Assembly (NCBI GenBank): GCA_963774415.1
Contig: CAVZEU010000005.1
Coordinates: 62,001-126,000, forward strand
Origin: SZUA-36 sp963774415
Lineage (GTDB): Bacteria; Pseudomonadota; Gammaproteobacteria; Xanthomonadales; SZUA-36
Length of the DNA stretch: 64,000 nt
Direction of reading: 5' to 3'
Numbering within the stretch: position 1 is the stretch's first letter; the number at the start of each line of letters is the position of its first letter. The position numbers were made by a program, and so were the translations under genes. Positions 33,647-41,984 of this stretch are shown here, in pieces. The notes beneath the pieces were generated by a model. The model was not told the DNA's origin. It searched no databases and was given only the letters and a program-made list of their open reading frames with translations.

Positions 33647-35281
33647 CTACTGGATGCGCTCGAGCAGCGCGGTGAAGCGCTTATCCGAACGCAGCGCGTC
33701 GAGGTCCGAGTCCGTTTCCAGCCACGCCCGGTCGCCCCAGCCGCGGTCGACGGCCTGGCCCAGCAAATCGAGGGCCCGATCGAGGTCCCCGCGCAACGTA
33801 TAGAAGCAGGCAACGTTGTAGAGGACCAGTGGCTCATCCGCCCCGCGCTTGAGCGCCTCCTCGGCCATTTCCTGGCCGCGCTCGAATTCGCCCACATTGC
33901 TGTACTGGTTGGCGGCGATACAGAGCGTGCGGGTATCGTCCGGGTTCATCTTCAGGTGACGTTCCATCAATTCGATGGAAGCCAGCCGCGCCTTCATTTC
34001 CTCGTGCCGCCGGCCCAGCGAGGAATACGCCTGGGCCAGGAACGCCACCGGCTGCGGATCGGCCGGGTTCACCTCGGCCGCCTTGCGGTACATGGCGACC
34101 GCGCGCTCGAACTGGCCGTGCGAAGCATACGCCAGACCTGAGTAATAATAGGCTTCGAACAGGTTGGGGTTGAGTTCGATGGCCCGCTCGAATTCGCGCT
34201 CCGCATCCGGGTACTGCTCATTGATGAACAGCGCCAGCCCGCGCGAGGCGCGCGCCTCGGCGGAATCCGGGTCCATCGCAACCGCCTTTTCACTGTATTC
34301 CAGCGCCCTGGCCGCGATCTCCCTGCTGCCGTCGGCGTAACGATACATGTGGGAATAGGCGTCGGCGATCCCGGCGAAAGCCAGCGCGTATTTGGCGTCC
34401 AGGTCGATCGCCTTCTTGTACATGGCGATCGCGTGTTCATAGTCCCGCTTGGTCATCGTGTACATATAACTGCGGCCACGCAGGTAGTAATCGTAGGCGC
34501 CGGCGTCCGCGGTGGCGACGTTCTGGATGGAACGCCGCTCCTTCGGTGTCAGGGTCATTTCCAAGGCATCGACGATGCTTTGTGCGATATCGTCCTGGAT
34601 CGCGAATACGTCCTTCATCTCGCGGTCATAGGTTTCCGACCACAGGTGCGAGTCGGTGGTGGCGTCGATCAACTGGGCGGTGATCCTGACGCGCCCGCCG
34701 GCGCGCCGTATGCTGCCTTCGAGCACCGTCTCGACGCCCAGTTCGCGGGCGACGTTCGGAATGCTGGCCTCCTTGCCTTTGAAAAGGAACGATGAAGTGC
34801 GCGATGCCACCCGCAACTGCGGCAACTTGACCAGCAGGTTCAGGATTTCCTCGGACATACCGTCGCTGAAGTACTCGTTCTCCTTGTCATCGCTCATATT
34901 GACGAACGGCAGGACGGCGATGGACTTGCGCCGGTCACCGCTGGCGGCCGCGGGCGCCGCGGTCTCGGCAACAACCGCCGCCGTGGGGCCGGCGGCCGGC
35001 TCGGGCTCATTTTCCGGGGGACTGGTTTTGGGCTTCTCGGGAACGATGTCGAAGGCCCAGGCCAGCGTCGCCGCGATAAAGAAGCCGAGCACCACCAGTG
35101 CGGTAACCAGCGTGACCGTCCAGGTCGGCAGGTTCAGGTTGGGCAAAACGGTGGAAGCCACCTCGATGACGACCCAGCCCGCAATGGCGTAGAGGACAAC
35201 GACCCGGACCACGCGGCGCCGCTTGAGTTCGGACCAAAAACTGGCCGCCGCTATTTTTTCCGGCGACTCGTCCATCGGCAT
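33647..35281 (-). CDS. Membrane-anchored TolB-like/TPR protein
   Basis: About 544 residues, starting at the ATG 35281 (35275 is also possible). A short cytosolic N-terminus is followed by two hydrophobic segments (about residues 25-45 and 55-78) and an Ala/Pro-rich linker. Then comes a TolB-N-terminal/FlgO-like domain (about 118-245) with KSIAVLPFVNMSDDKENEYFSDG (a landmark) and LGVETVLEGSIRRAG. The C-terminal half has at least five TPR units, for example YEHAIAMYKKAIDLDAKYA and AEREFERAIELNPNLFEAYY. Related proteins often carry an N-terminal CadC-like DNA-binding or adenylate-cyclase domain; here membrane helices take its place. A scaffold or signalling role is likely. It is on the same strand as cluster 2 but 244 bases upstream of it, with an independent promoter between. 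Confidence 0.75.
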   Translation of the reverse strand: MPMDESPEKIAAASFWSELKRRRVVRVVVLYAIAGWVVIEVASTVLPNLNLPTWTVTLVTALVVLGFFIAATLAWAFDIVPEKPKTSPPENEPEPAAGPTAAVVAETAAPAAASGDRRKSIAVLPFVNMSDDKENEYFSDGMSEEILNLLVKLPQLRVASRTSSFLFKGKEASIPNVARELGVETVLEGSIRRAGGRVRITAQLIDATTDSHLWSETYDREMKDVFAIQDDIAQSIVDALEMTLTPKERRSIQNVATADAGAYDYYLRGRSYMYTMTKRDYEHAIAMYKKAIDLDAKYALAFAGIADAYSHMYRYADGSREIAARALEYSEKAVAMDPDSAEARASRGLALFINEQYPDAEREFERAIELNPNLFEAYYYSGLAYASHGQFERAVAMYRKAAEVNPADPQPVAFLAQAYSSLGRRHEEMKARLASIELMERHLKMNPDDTRTLCIAANQYSNVGEFERGQEMAEEALKRGADEPLVLYNVACFYTLRGDLDRALDLLGQAVDRGWGDRAWLETDSDLDALRSDKRFTALLERIQ

Positions 35282-35580
35282 CAGCTCCAACTCCCGTCGA
35301 CATTAAGAAGCCTGAATCATACAGGAAAGTCGGGAACCGGAGTCAAAACCGCTCGCGGCCGAACATTCATCGCCTCGGCGGCCCTGCCTCCACTGCAACC
35401 GGGCGCCCGACGCCGGCTTGCAACAGCGGATGCGTGGAAAGGCAGGCCGACAAGCCGCTGGAAGCGGCAGCCCGAGCCCGAACACGCGACCAGGCTTTGC
35501 TGGTACACGTTGCCCCCGGGCGGTAAAATAGACGGTCAGCAGGACGCCACCTCAAACAGCTTCCAGGGAAGACGAGAAGA

Positions 35581-37035
35581 GTGAATCATCAGCGTGACTA
35601 CACCAGGAAAATCCTGGACACTTTCGAGCAAATCAGCCAGATTCCCAGAGCTTCCAAAAAGGAACAAAAAATTGCCGAGTGGCTGCTGAACTGGGCCGCC
35701 GGCCATGGCTTCGAGGCCCGCAGCGACGCGGCCCTGAACGTCGTCATCGAGGTCCCGGCCAGCGACGGTTACGAAGACACGGAAACGCTGGTGTTGCAGG
35801 GCCACATGGACATGGTCTGCGAAAAGACCCGCGAATCCAGTCATGATTTCGACCACGATCCCATCGAATTGGTCTACCGCGAAGATGGCTGGCTCACGGC
35901 CAACCAGACGACGCTCGGCGCCGACAACGGCATCGCCCTGGCGATGGCCCTGGTCGCGGCCAGCGACGACGAACTGGAACATCCGCCGCTCGAACTCCTG
36001 TTCACGACCGACGAGGAGACCGGCCTCACCGGCGCCGATGCGCTCGAGCCCGGTTTTATCCGCGGCAAACAACTGCTGAACATCGATTCCGAGGACGAGG
36101 GCGTATTTACGATCGGCTGCTCCGGCGGCGAGGACGCCCGGGTGGCGCTGCCGTTCGCGGCGAGCGAGGTACTCCCCGGCTACCGTGCGGCCCGGCTGAC
36201 GGCCACCGGCATGTCCGGCGGGCACTCGGGCATCGATATCGTTTACGAGCGCGCCAATGCCATCAAGCTACTGTTCGGCTGCATCCATTCAATCAGCCTG
36301 CGGTCCGATGTGCGTATCGCCACGGTTAGCGGAGGCACCTCCCGCAACGCGATACCGCGCGATGCCGAGGCCGTGTTGCTGCTCCCCGAGGCGGATTTCG
36401 CGGCCATGCAAGACCAGGTCACGGATTTCGGCGGCAAGCGGCAGGCGGAATACGCCAGCACCGACCCGGGCTTGCGCCTGACGCTGGAGGCCGACGCTGG
36501 CCGGCACGAGGCCGCCAGCGCCGAGGCGACGCGGCGGATCATCGACACGATGTTGGTATTTCCTCACGGAATCGATGCCATGTCGAAAGACATCGAGGGC
36601 CTGGTGGAGACGTCCAACAACCTGGCCCGGATCAACATCAGCAACGGCAATCTGATCATTCTGTCCAACCAGAGAAGCTCCAACATGGACAGCCTCGCCG
36701 CGCTCGGTGAACGCATTCTCTCGGTGGCGCGCCTGGCCGGCGCCGAAGGCAAGCTCAGCGGCAGCTATACCGCCTGGCATCCCGATCCGGACTCGGCTCT
36801 GCTGGCCCGATGCGTTGCCGTGTATGAAAACCAGTTCGGCAGGAAACCCACCGTGGAAGCCATTCACGCGGGCCTGGAGTGCGGCATCATCGGTTCCAAG
36901 TATCCCGGGATGGAGATGATTTCATTCGGACCCACGATCAGGAATCCACATTCACCTGACGAGAAGATCGATATCGAGTCCATCGGCAAGGTCTGGGCGT
37001 TCATGGCGGCCTTGTTCGAATCCTACAAAAACTGA
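35581..37035 (+). CDS. pepD: Aminoacyl-histidine dipeptidase (PepD, M20 family)
   Basis: A 484-residue cytosolic metallopeptidase starting at a GTG. The zinc-site motifs of M20 enzymes are visible: LQGHMDMVCE (His near residue 80), TLGADNGIALAMAL (Asp) and TTDEETGLTGA (catalytic Glu and metal Glu), then NIDSEDEG and a C-terminal ISFGPTIRNPHSPDE with a His ligand. The bacterial-type lid domain with TATGMSGGHSGIDI lies between. PepD hydrolyses Xaa-His dipeptides such as carnosine and other dipeptides. Length matches E. coli PepD. The OsmC-like gene follows after 29 bases on the same strand and may be co-transcribed. The TPR gene is divergent, with about 300 bases between. Confidence 0.92.
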   Translation: MNHQRDYTRKILDTFEQISQIPRASKKEQKIAEWLLNWAAGHGFEARSDAALNVVIEVPASDGYEDTETLVLQGHMDMVCEKTRESSHDFDHDPIELVYREDGWLTANQTTLGADNGIALAMALVAASDDELEHPPLELLFTTDEETGLTGADALEPGFIRGKQLLNIDSEDEGVFTIGCSGGEDARVALPFAASEVLPGYRAARLTATGMSGGHSGIDIVYERANAIKLLFGCIHSISLRSDVRIATVSGGTSRNAIPRDAEAVLLLPEADFAAMQDQVTDFGGKRQAEYASTDPGLRLTLEADAGRHEAASAEATRRIIDTMLVFPHGIDAMSKDIEGLVETSNNLARINISNGNLIILSNQRSSNMDSLAALGERILSVARLAGAEGKLSGSYTAWHPDPDSALLARCVAVYENQFGRKPTVEAIHAGLECGIIGSKYPGMEMISFGPTIRNPHSPDEKIDIESIGKVWAFMAALFESYKN

Positions 37036-37064
37036 GCCGGGTTCCGCCGGAGGGAAGCGCACGC

Positions 37065-37676
37065 ATGCGGAAAGACAAGTTTTTTCATGTCGGCGAACTC
37101 GGCGAATCCCCGCCGCAGCCGACCGAATTCGAACCCAGCCCGTTCAAGAAGGCGCAGGTGCCCCAACCGCTGCACTTCGAAGTCTGCGTGGTCGCGCACG
37201 CCGAGGAGCGGCAAAAAAAGAACGGCCTGATCCAGGTCAACATCCCGGGTTTCAGCCCGGTCAAGCTCTACTGCGACGAACAGACGCCGATCGGTGACGA
37301 CACCGCGCCGCCCCCGCTGGCGTTCTTTTCCGCCGGCATCGCATTTTGCCTGTTGACTCACCTCAGCGACATTCTCACCGCGCGCAAGATCAGGGTGGAC
37401 GCGATGCGGGTGGAGCAGCGGGTGCGATTCAAGACCAATTTGAGCACGATGCGCACCCTCGGGCACACCACCGAGGGCGAATGCGAGGGCATCGAAAGCC
37501 ACGTCGTCATCGACAGCCCGGAACCGGTGGAAACCATCCGCAGACTGGTGGCCGAGGCCGAAGGCGCCTGCATGGCCCATCACGCGCTGCGCAACCCGAT
37601 GCCCTGGAGTACCCGCGTCGTACACAACGGCGCCGAGATCGACACCCGCGAAGGCAACCTGGCGCCCGGTTCCTAG
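37065..37676 (+). CDS. OsmC family protein
   Basis: A 203-residue cytosolic protein. The middle and C-terminal parts match the OsmC fold: PPPLAFFSAGIAFCLLTHLSDIL includes the first conserved Cys (given as a landmark), and VVIDSPEPVETIRRLVAEAEG followed by ACMAHHAL carries the second. The N-terminal 60 residues are charged and less conserved. OsmC proteins reduce organic hydroperoxides or act on sulfur compounds; the substrate is not known here. It follows pepD by 29 bases. It is similar in layout to each half of the 24626-25807 protein but retains the Cys pair that the N-terminal half of that protein lost. Confidence 0.75.
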   Translation: MRKDKFFHVGELGESPPQPTEFEPSPFKKAQVPQPLHFEVCVVAHAEERQKKNGLIQVNIPGFSPVKLYCDEQTPIGDDTAPPPLAFFSAGIAFCLLTHLSDILTARKIRVDAMRVEQRVRFKTNLSTMRTLGHTTEGECEGIESHVVIDSPEPVETIRRLVAEAEGACMAHHALRNPMPWSTRVVHNGAEIDTREGNLAPGS

Positions 37677-37709
37677 CCCACCCCTTGCGGGTTCGCTGTC
37701 AATTTGCGG

Positions 37710-38063
37710 CTAGGACAGGCTCGCCGGCAGCCTCACAACCCGGGCGATAACGTCCAGCAGTTTCGCGGTGGCCGCCAGTACCGCGCTGACCCGCGCCAGG
37801 TGCTCACGCGCACGGATCAGTTCAGCCCGGCCTGCCTGCAATGCCGCTTCATTTTCCTTCAACGCGGCCCCGATTTCAGCCAAACCGCCATTTTCCAGGG
37901 CCAGGATCGCCTCCGACACCTCCAGCAGGGCGAAGGCCGCTTTGCGCCGAACCTCTGGCGGCTTTCCGTTCAGTGAGCGTAACCACCCGGGCGTCGACAT
38001 ATCCCGCCGCGTGCCGCGCAGCGCCGCCAGTGTCTGTTGCCTCAGCCGGGTGGGACTGGTCAT
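37710..38063 (-). CDS. Hypothetical alpha-helical protein
   Basis: A 117-residue protein that I do not recognise. It has no signal peptide or membrane helix and is rich in Ala, Leu, Arg and Glu. The segment from about residue 38 to 110 looks like a long helical hairpin or coiled coil (AFALLEVSEAILALENGGL, AALQAGRAELIRAREHLARV). It starts 9 bases after the stop of the lipoprotein gene at 38073-38951 on the same strand, so the two probably form a unit and may interact. Convergent with the OsmC gene at 37065-37676. Confidence 0.6.
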   Translation of the reverse strand: MTSPTRLRQQTLAALRGTRRDMSTPGWLRSLNGKPPEVRRKAAFALLEVSEAILALENGGLAEIGAALKENEAALQAGRAELIRAREHLARVSAVLAATAKLLDVIARVVRLPASLS

Positions 38064-38072
38064 TCCTGCACC

Positions 38073-38951
38073 TCACGTCTCCAGCGCGCTGAGCAGGTGC
38101 TCGATGTCCTGCAGAAACAGGTTCCAGCCGCCGGCCGCCGCCTTGTTTTCCACCAGCGCAATCCACCCGGTATGCATTTTCTGCGCGGCCTGGCTCAGCT
38201 TGTCGAGTGACTTGAGACGCGACACCTGGGTGAATTTCTTGACGCGCCGGTCCGGCCAGCGGGCCGGCAATTTGCGCGCCGAGACATAATCTTCGTAAAC
38301 CGGGTTGACGTCCCTCACCGTTGCGATGAACTGGGCGTCGTCGCGCATTTGCCCGACCAATGCCTGCGTCACCGCCTGTTGCAGGGCCAATTCGCGTTCG
38401 ATCACGACAGCTCGAGCGGTGAGTTCATGCTGCAGCACCGCATTGCGGTGGTTTCCAACGGTCATGGCCGCTGCCGGGGCCACCAACCCGTCAATTCTGG
38501 CGCCACCGATTTCCCTGGCCGCGATCGCTTTCTGCAGGCCCGGCAGGCGCGACAATTCACCCCTCACCGCTGCCTCGACCGACTCACCACGGCCGCTATC
38601 CAGCAGTGCGTGGAGCGCCGTGAAATAGTCCCGCAACACATCCACGTGCGTCTGCAGGTCGTCGAGCAACTGGCGCCGCCGCTCCAATTGCCTGTCCGCG
38701 AGCGCCAACCGCTCCGATCGTTCCTGCCCGGTCAATGGGTCTCTCGCCAGGGCCAACTGGATCGAATTGGCTTCCACTGCCAGTGTGAAAGATTCTTCGA
38801 TGAGTTCTGTTACGGCATCGGTATAGATGATGCCCGCGGATGCGAAGGCGGCACCATTGGACAGTTCGGGACGGGTGGTAACACAACCGCCCAGCAGCAG
38901 GATCAGCGGCAACGCCCGGACGGCCGCGGCGACAAAGCCATTCCCCCTCAT
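38073..38951 (-). CDS. Hypothetical helical lipoprotein
   Basis: A 292-residue predicted lipoprotein. The ATG at 38951 follows AGGAAGGGGG. The signal peptide LPLILLLGGC provides a lipobox Cys at about residue 23. The mature part is mostly helical with heptad-like stretches, for example QERSERLALADRQLERRRQLL and LTARAVVIERELALQQAV, so coiled-coil packing is likely. No family is recognised. An upstream extension of the frame exists but lacks sense as protein. The small helical protein at 37710-38063 follows directly and is probably co-transcribed. A structural or assembly role in the envelope is a guess. Confidence 0.65.
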   Translation of the reverse strand: MRGNGFVAAAVRALPLILLLGGCVTTRPELSNGAAFASAGIIYTDAVTELIEESFTLAVEANSIQLALARDPLTGQERSERLALADRQLERRRQLLDDLQTHVDVLRDYFTALHALLDSGRGESVEAAVRGELSRLPGLQKAIAAREIGGARIDGLVAPAAAMTVGNHRNAVLQHELTARAVVIERELALQQAVTQALVGQMRDDAQFIATVRDVNPVYEDYVSARKLPARWPDRRVKKFTQVSRLKSLDKLSQAAQKMHTGWIALVENKAAAGGWNLFLQDIEHLLSALET

Positions 38952-39116
38952 AACAACCCCCTTCCTGCACGGCGGCCGGAATGCGCTCCGGCCACCCAGT
39001 TTGACATCAACCCTTAACGCGCCAATGAAGTATATCGCCTGCTTGTTTTGCTTTCCAACCCCCCCGGCTATGCACACGGCCGCGGTCAGGGGCGCCTCAG
39101 GAAGCCGCAACCACCG

Positions 39117-40481
39117 CTACAACGGTGAGAAGTGCGCCGTGAAGTGCCTCAGCATCGGCGGTTGCCAATCGATTTTCACGCCCTTGAGGTCGAGCTTGCT
39201 GGCGTTGACCTCGGCCAGGCACTCGATGCAGTAATCGACGTGGCTCTGGGTGTAGACACGCCGCGGGATCGCCATGCGCACCAGGTCCATCGCCGCCGGC
39301 TTCTCCGTGCCGTCCGGCTGGCGCCCGAACATGATGGTGCCGATCTCGCAAGCCCGGATGCCGCCAAGGCGGTACATTTCGACCGCCAGCGCCTGCCCCG
39401 GGTATTGCAGCGGTTCGATGTGCGGCAGCATCGCGCGCGCGTCGATGTAGACCGCGTGCCCGCCGACGGGCTTGACGATGGGTATGCCCAGTTTGTCGAG
39501 CGCGTTCCCCAGGTACGCGGTCGAGGTGATGCGGTAGTTGAGGTAGTCCTCGTCGACCACCTCGTCGAGACCCACGGCCATCGCTTCGAGGTCGCGCCCG
39601 GAAAGGCCGCCATAGGTCGGAAAACCCTCGGTCAGGATCAGCATGTTGCGGGCATGCATGGCCAACTCGTCGTCGTTCAATGCCAGCCACCCGCCCATGT
39701 TGACCAGCGCGTCCTTTTTCGCACTCATCGTCATGCCGTCGGCATGGCTGAAAATCTCCTGGACGATTTCCTTCGGCGACTTGTCCGCGTAGCCTGGTTC
39801 GCGCAACTTGATGAAATACGCGTTTTCCGCAAAGCGGCACGCGTCCAGGAACAACGGCTTGCCGAATTCCTCGCACAACGCCTTGGTGGCCTTGATATTC
39901 GCCATCGAAACCGGCTGGCCGCCGCCGGAGTTGTTGGTGATGGTCAGCATCACGAGCGGCACGTCGGCACCGCGGCTGACCAGCAGATCGCGCAGGCGCT
40001 CGAGGTCGATATCGCCCTTGAACGGGCGCACCAGTTGCGGGTCGAGCCCTTCCCGGTTGACGAGGTCCACCGCCTCGGCGCCGCTGGCCTCGATATTGGC
40101 GCGCGTCGTGTCAAAATGCGTATTGTTGGGTATGACCTTGCCCTTGCCGCCAACGATGGTAAAGAGAATTTTCTCGGCGGCGCGGCCCTGGTGCGTCGGA
40201 ATGATGTGCTTGTACGGGGCCAGTTCCCTGAGCGCGGCTTCGAAGCGGTAGAAAGAGGGCGATCCGGCATAACTCTCGTCACCCATCTGTATGCCCGCCC
40301 ATTGGCGCGTGCTCATCGCGCTGGTGCCCGAGTCGGTCAGAAAATCGATTAGCACATGATCGGAATGAAGCCCGAACAGGTTGTAATGGGCGGCCTTCAG
40401 ATAGGCCTCCCGCTCCTCGACGGTGGTCATCCTCAGAGGCTCGACGGACTTGATCCGAAAGGGTTCAACGATGGTTTTCAA
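39117..40481 (-). CDS. tnaA: Tryptophanase-type beta-eliminating lyase
   Basis: A 454-residue PLP enzyme of the tryptophanase/tyrosine phenol-lyase family. Motifs: EPFRIKSVEP, LTDSGTSAMS, IPTHQGRAAEK (phosphate site), FLDACRFAENAYFIK and MSAKKDALVNMGG, where Lys256 should bind PLP. Some positions look like tyrosine phenol-lyase (EPFRIKSVE, RQWAGIQMGDE), but the residue equal to its phenol-specific Arg381 is Ile380 here (GGIRACEIGT), as in tryptophanase. I therefore expect cleavage of tryptophan to indole, pyruvate and ammonia. No tnaC-like leader peptide or tnaB permease is seen next to it. It lies about 165 bases upstream of the lipoprotein gene on the same strand. Confidence 0.8.
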   Translation of the reverse strand: MKTIVEPFRIKSVEPLRMTTVEEREAYLKAAHYNLFGLHSDHVLIDFLTDSGTSAMSTRQWAGIQMGDESYAGSPSFYRFEAALRELAPYKHIIPTHQGRAAEKILFTIVGGKGKVIPNNTHFDTTRANIEASGAEAVDLVNREGLDPQLVRPFKGDIDLERLRDLLVSRGADVPLVMLTITNNSGGGQPVSMANIKATKALCEEFGKPLFLDACRFAENAYFIKLREPGYADKSPKEIVQEIFSHADGMTMSAKKDALVNMGGWLALNDDELAMHARNMLILTEGFPTYGGLSGRDLEAMAVGLDEVVDEDYLNYRITSTAYLGNALDKLGIPIVKPVGGHAVYIDARAMLPHIEPLQYPGQALAVEMYRLGGIRACEIGTIMFGRQPDGTEKPAAMDLVRMAIPRRVYTQSHVDYCIECLAEVNASKLDLKGVKIDWQPPMLRHFTAHFSPL

Positions 40482-40639
40482 GTGCTTTTCCCCGTGATCT
40501 GCGTTTTGCCCGGCCGCAGCCGGGCATCATGGATATTGCGCCGCATTATGCGCGCAATGCAAGCGCCGGCACCTGACTCAGGTCAACCTCGCTGGGATAG
40601 CGCGGCGGCGGCGACTCTTACCAACCCGCAAAACAAGGG

Positions 40640-40732
40640 CTAGATGTGTAAAGCCACCAGGTTGTTAACTGACAGCTTGAGGGTGCTCATGGGTGGCTGA
40701 TAGTTCAGGCTGGCGTGGGGCCGATGCCAGTT
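40640..40732 (-). pseudogene. C-terminal remnant of an IS481-type transposase
   Basis: The minus strand encodes NWHRPHASLNYQPPMS followed by KLSVNNLVALHI and a TAG stop. This is the characteristic end of IS481-family integrase-type transposases (YN-RPH-SL-G-P). All upstream catalytic parts (the D,D,E core) are missing: the coding similarity stops at about 40732, where a 14-bp inverted repeat begins. The end of the element is probably near 40644, where TGTG occurs. It is a dead relic. Confidence 0.7.
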
Positions 40733-40734
40733 GC

Positions 40735-40811
40735 CTGCGTACGGGACACGCTCGAGCCGTCCTGGGCGCTCGGCATTCGTTCCGGACGGATGCACGGTCC
40801 CGTACGCAGGT
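40735..40811. repeat. Perfect 14-bp inverted repeat pair abutting the IS481 remnant
   Basis: CCTGCGTACGGGAC at 40735-40748 and its exact reverse complement at 40798-40811 enclose about 49 bases. The left arm touches the point at which transposase homology ends, so this may be a small inserted element or a hairpin-forming scar. Confidence 0.6.
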
Positions 40812-40873
40812 AACCGCCTTCCCCCTCCACGCGGCATGCGAGATTCAACGCCTGGACCGATGCACGCGCCCGC

Positions 40874-40936
40874 CGGCTGTTCAGTTCGGGTGTGGAAGCA
40901 AGGGCCGCTGAGTCGGGAACACGAACTGAACAGCCG
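40874..40936. repeat. Perfect 15-bp inverted repeat, stem-loop
   Basis: CGGCTGTTCAGTTCG at 40874-40888 and its exact reverse complement at 40922-40936 enclose a 33-base loop. It lies 59 bases beyond the stop of the CorA-like gene (stop near 40995) in the minus direction. It could serve as a transcription end structure, but there is no T run. Confidence 0.55.
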
Positions 40937-40994
40937 ACGAATGAGTGCGGTTCAAAAACTCACGCGTTATTCCCAACCTTGCTGGAATTCACAG

Positions 40995-41984
40995 CTAGAG
41001 CCACTTCCGGTAGCGCAGGTAACCCAGGATCAGGGCGGCCACGGCGATCATGATGCCGACGATGATATCGAAGGACGCCTTGTCGACCGTGCCCGGCAGG
41101 CCGGCCACGTTCATGCCCATCAGCCCGGTCAGGAACGACAGCGGCAAAAACACGGCGGCAACGATGGAAAGCAGGTACATCTTGGCGTTCTGGTCCTGGG
41201 CGATCATATTGAGGATTTCCTCCTGCGCCACCATGGCCCGTTCGCGGGCCAGGTCGAGGTCCTCCACGTAATGCGTCACCATGTTGGTCTGCTCGTACAA
41301 CGCCAGGCAGTCCTGTTCCGAAAGGATCTCGCTTTGCATGCGTGACAGCTTGTCCAGCGCCACGGATTGCGGAGCGAGATAGCGGCGGATGCGGGCCGTG
41401 CGTCTGCGGATATCCGAAAAACGACCGCGCAGGCTGTTCGAAACGCTGTCCTGAATCCGCGCTTCGGTTTCTTCGAGCTCTTCCTCGATATCGTTGACGA
41501 CCTCGCCGATGCGGTCGACCAGCCGTTCCGTCAGTTCGCACAGAAAAGCGCCGCTGTCGACAGGACCCCTGCCGGTTTCCAGTTCCTGCTTGATGTCCTG
41601 AATCGACTTCAGCCGCCGCTTGCGGGCGCTGATGATCCGCTTCTGCTCGAGCCACAAGCGCAGTGACACCATGTCCTCCGCCTGGGCCTCGGGGTTGGTG
41701 TTCACCCCTCGCATGACCGCCAGTAAGCCGTCGCCGTACTGCATGCTGCGCGGCCGGATCTCTTCCTCGAGCAGCGCTTCGGCGACGGTCTGGTCGATAC
41801 CGGCGTGTTGCTGGATCCATTCCTGGCCGGCGCGTGTCGAGATATCGACGTGCAGCCACAGCACGCCGTCGCCCTTGCGCGCCGCTTCGATCTCGGACGG
41901 CTCGACAACGCGGGCATTGCCGGCGCCGTCCAGCAAAAAGGCGTGCAGCAGCCCCATGTCCGAGTAGTTGCTCGCTTTGGTCAT
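40995..41984 (-). CDS. CorA/ZntB-family divalent metal ion transporter
   Basis: A 329-residue transporter. The N-terminal two thirds form the cytosolic funnel domain (LLHAFLLDGAGN, GVLWLHVDIS, RPRSMQYGDGLLAVMRGVN) with long charged helices (VNDIEEELEETEARIQDSV). Two C-terminal membrane helices follow, the first ending in the signature TGLMGMNVAG. This is the GMN motif followed by VAG, which is typical of the ZntB branch. ZntB moves zinc, whereas CorA moves magnesium or cobalt; I favour ZntB-like but the ion is not certain. The start overlaps the MscS gene stop by 4 bases (ATGA), so the two are one operon. Confidence 0.85.
   Translation of the reverse strand: MTKASNYSDMGLLHAFLLDGAGNARVVEPSEIEAARKGDGVLWLHVDISTRAGQEWIQQHAGIDQTVAEALLEEEIRPRSMQYGDGLLAVMRGVNTNPEAQAEDMVSLRLWLEQKRIISARKRRLKSIQDIKQELETGRGPVDSGAFLCELTERLVDRIGEVVNDIEEELEETEARIQDSVSNSLRGRFSDIRRRTARIRRYLAPQSVALDKLSRMQSEILSEQDCLALYEQTNMVTHYVEDLDLARERAMVAQEEILNMIAQDQNAKMYLLSIVAAVFLPLSFLTGLMGMNVAGLPGTVDKASFDIIVGIMIAVAALILGYLRYRKWL

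Noticed and set aside
35303..35555. Short overlapping open frames between the TPR gene and pepD
   Set aside because: No start signals, no recognised sequence and overlapping alternatives; treated as the divergent promoter region.
40874..40936. Integron attC-like site
   Set aside because: The inverted repeat is perfect, without the unpaired bases and the RYYYAAC/GTTRRRY core sites expected, and there is no integrase or cassette array.
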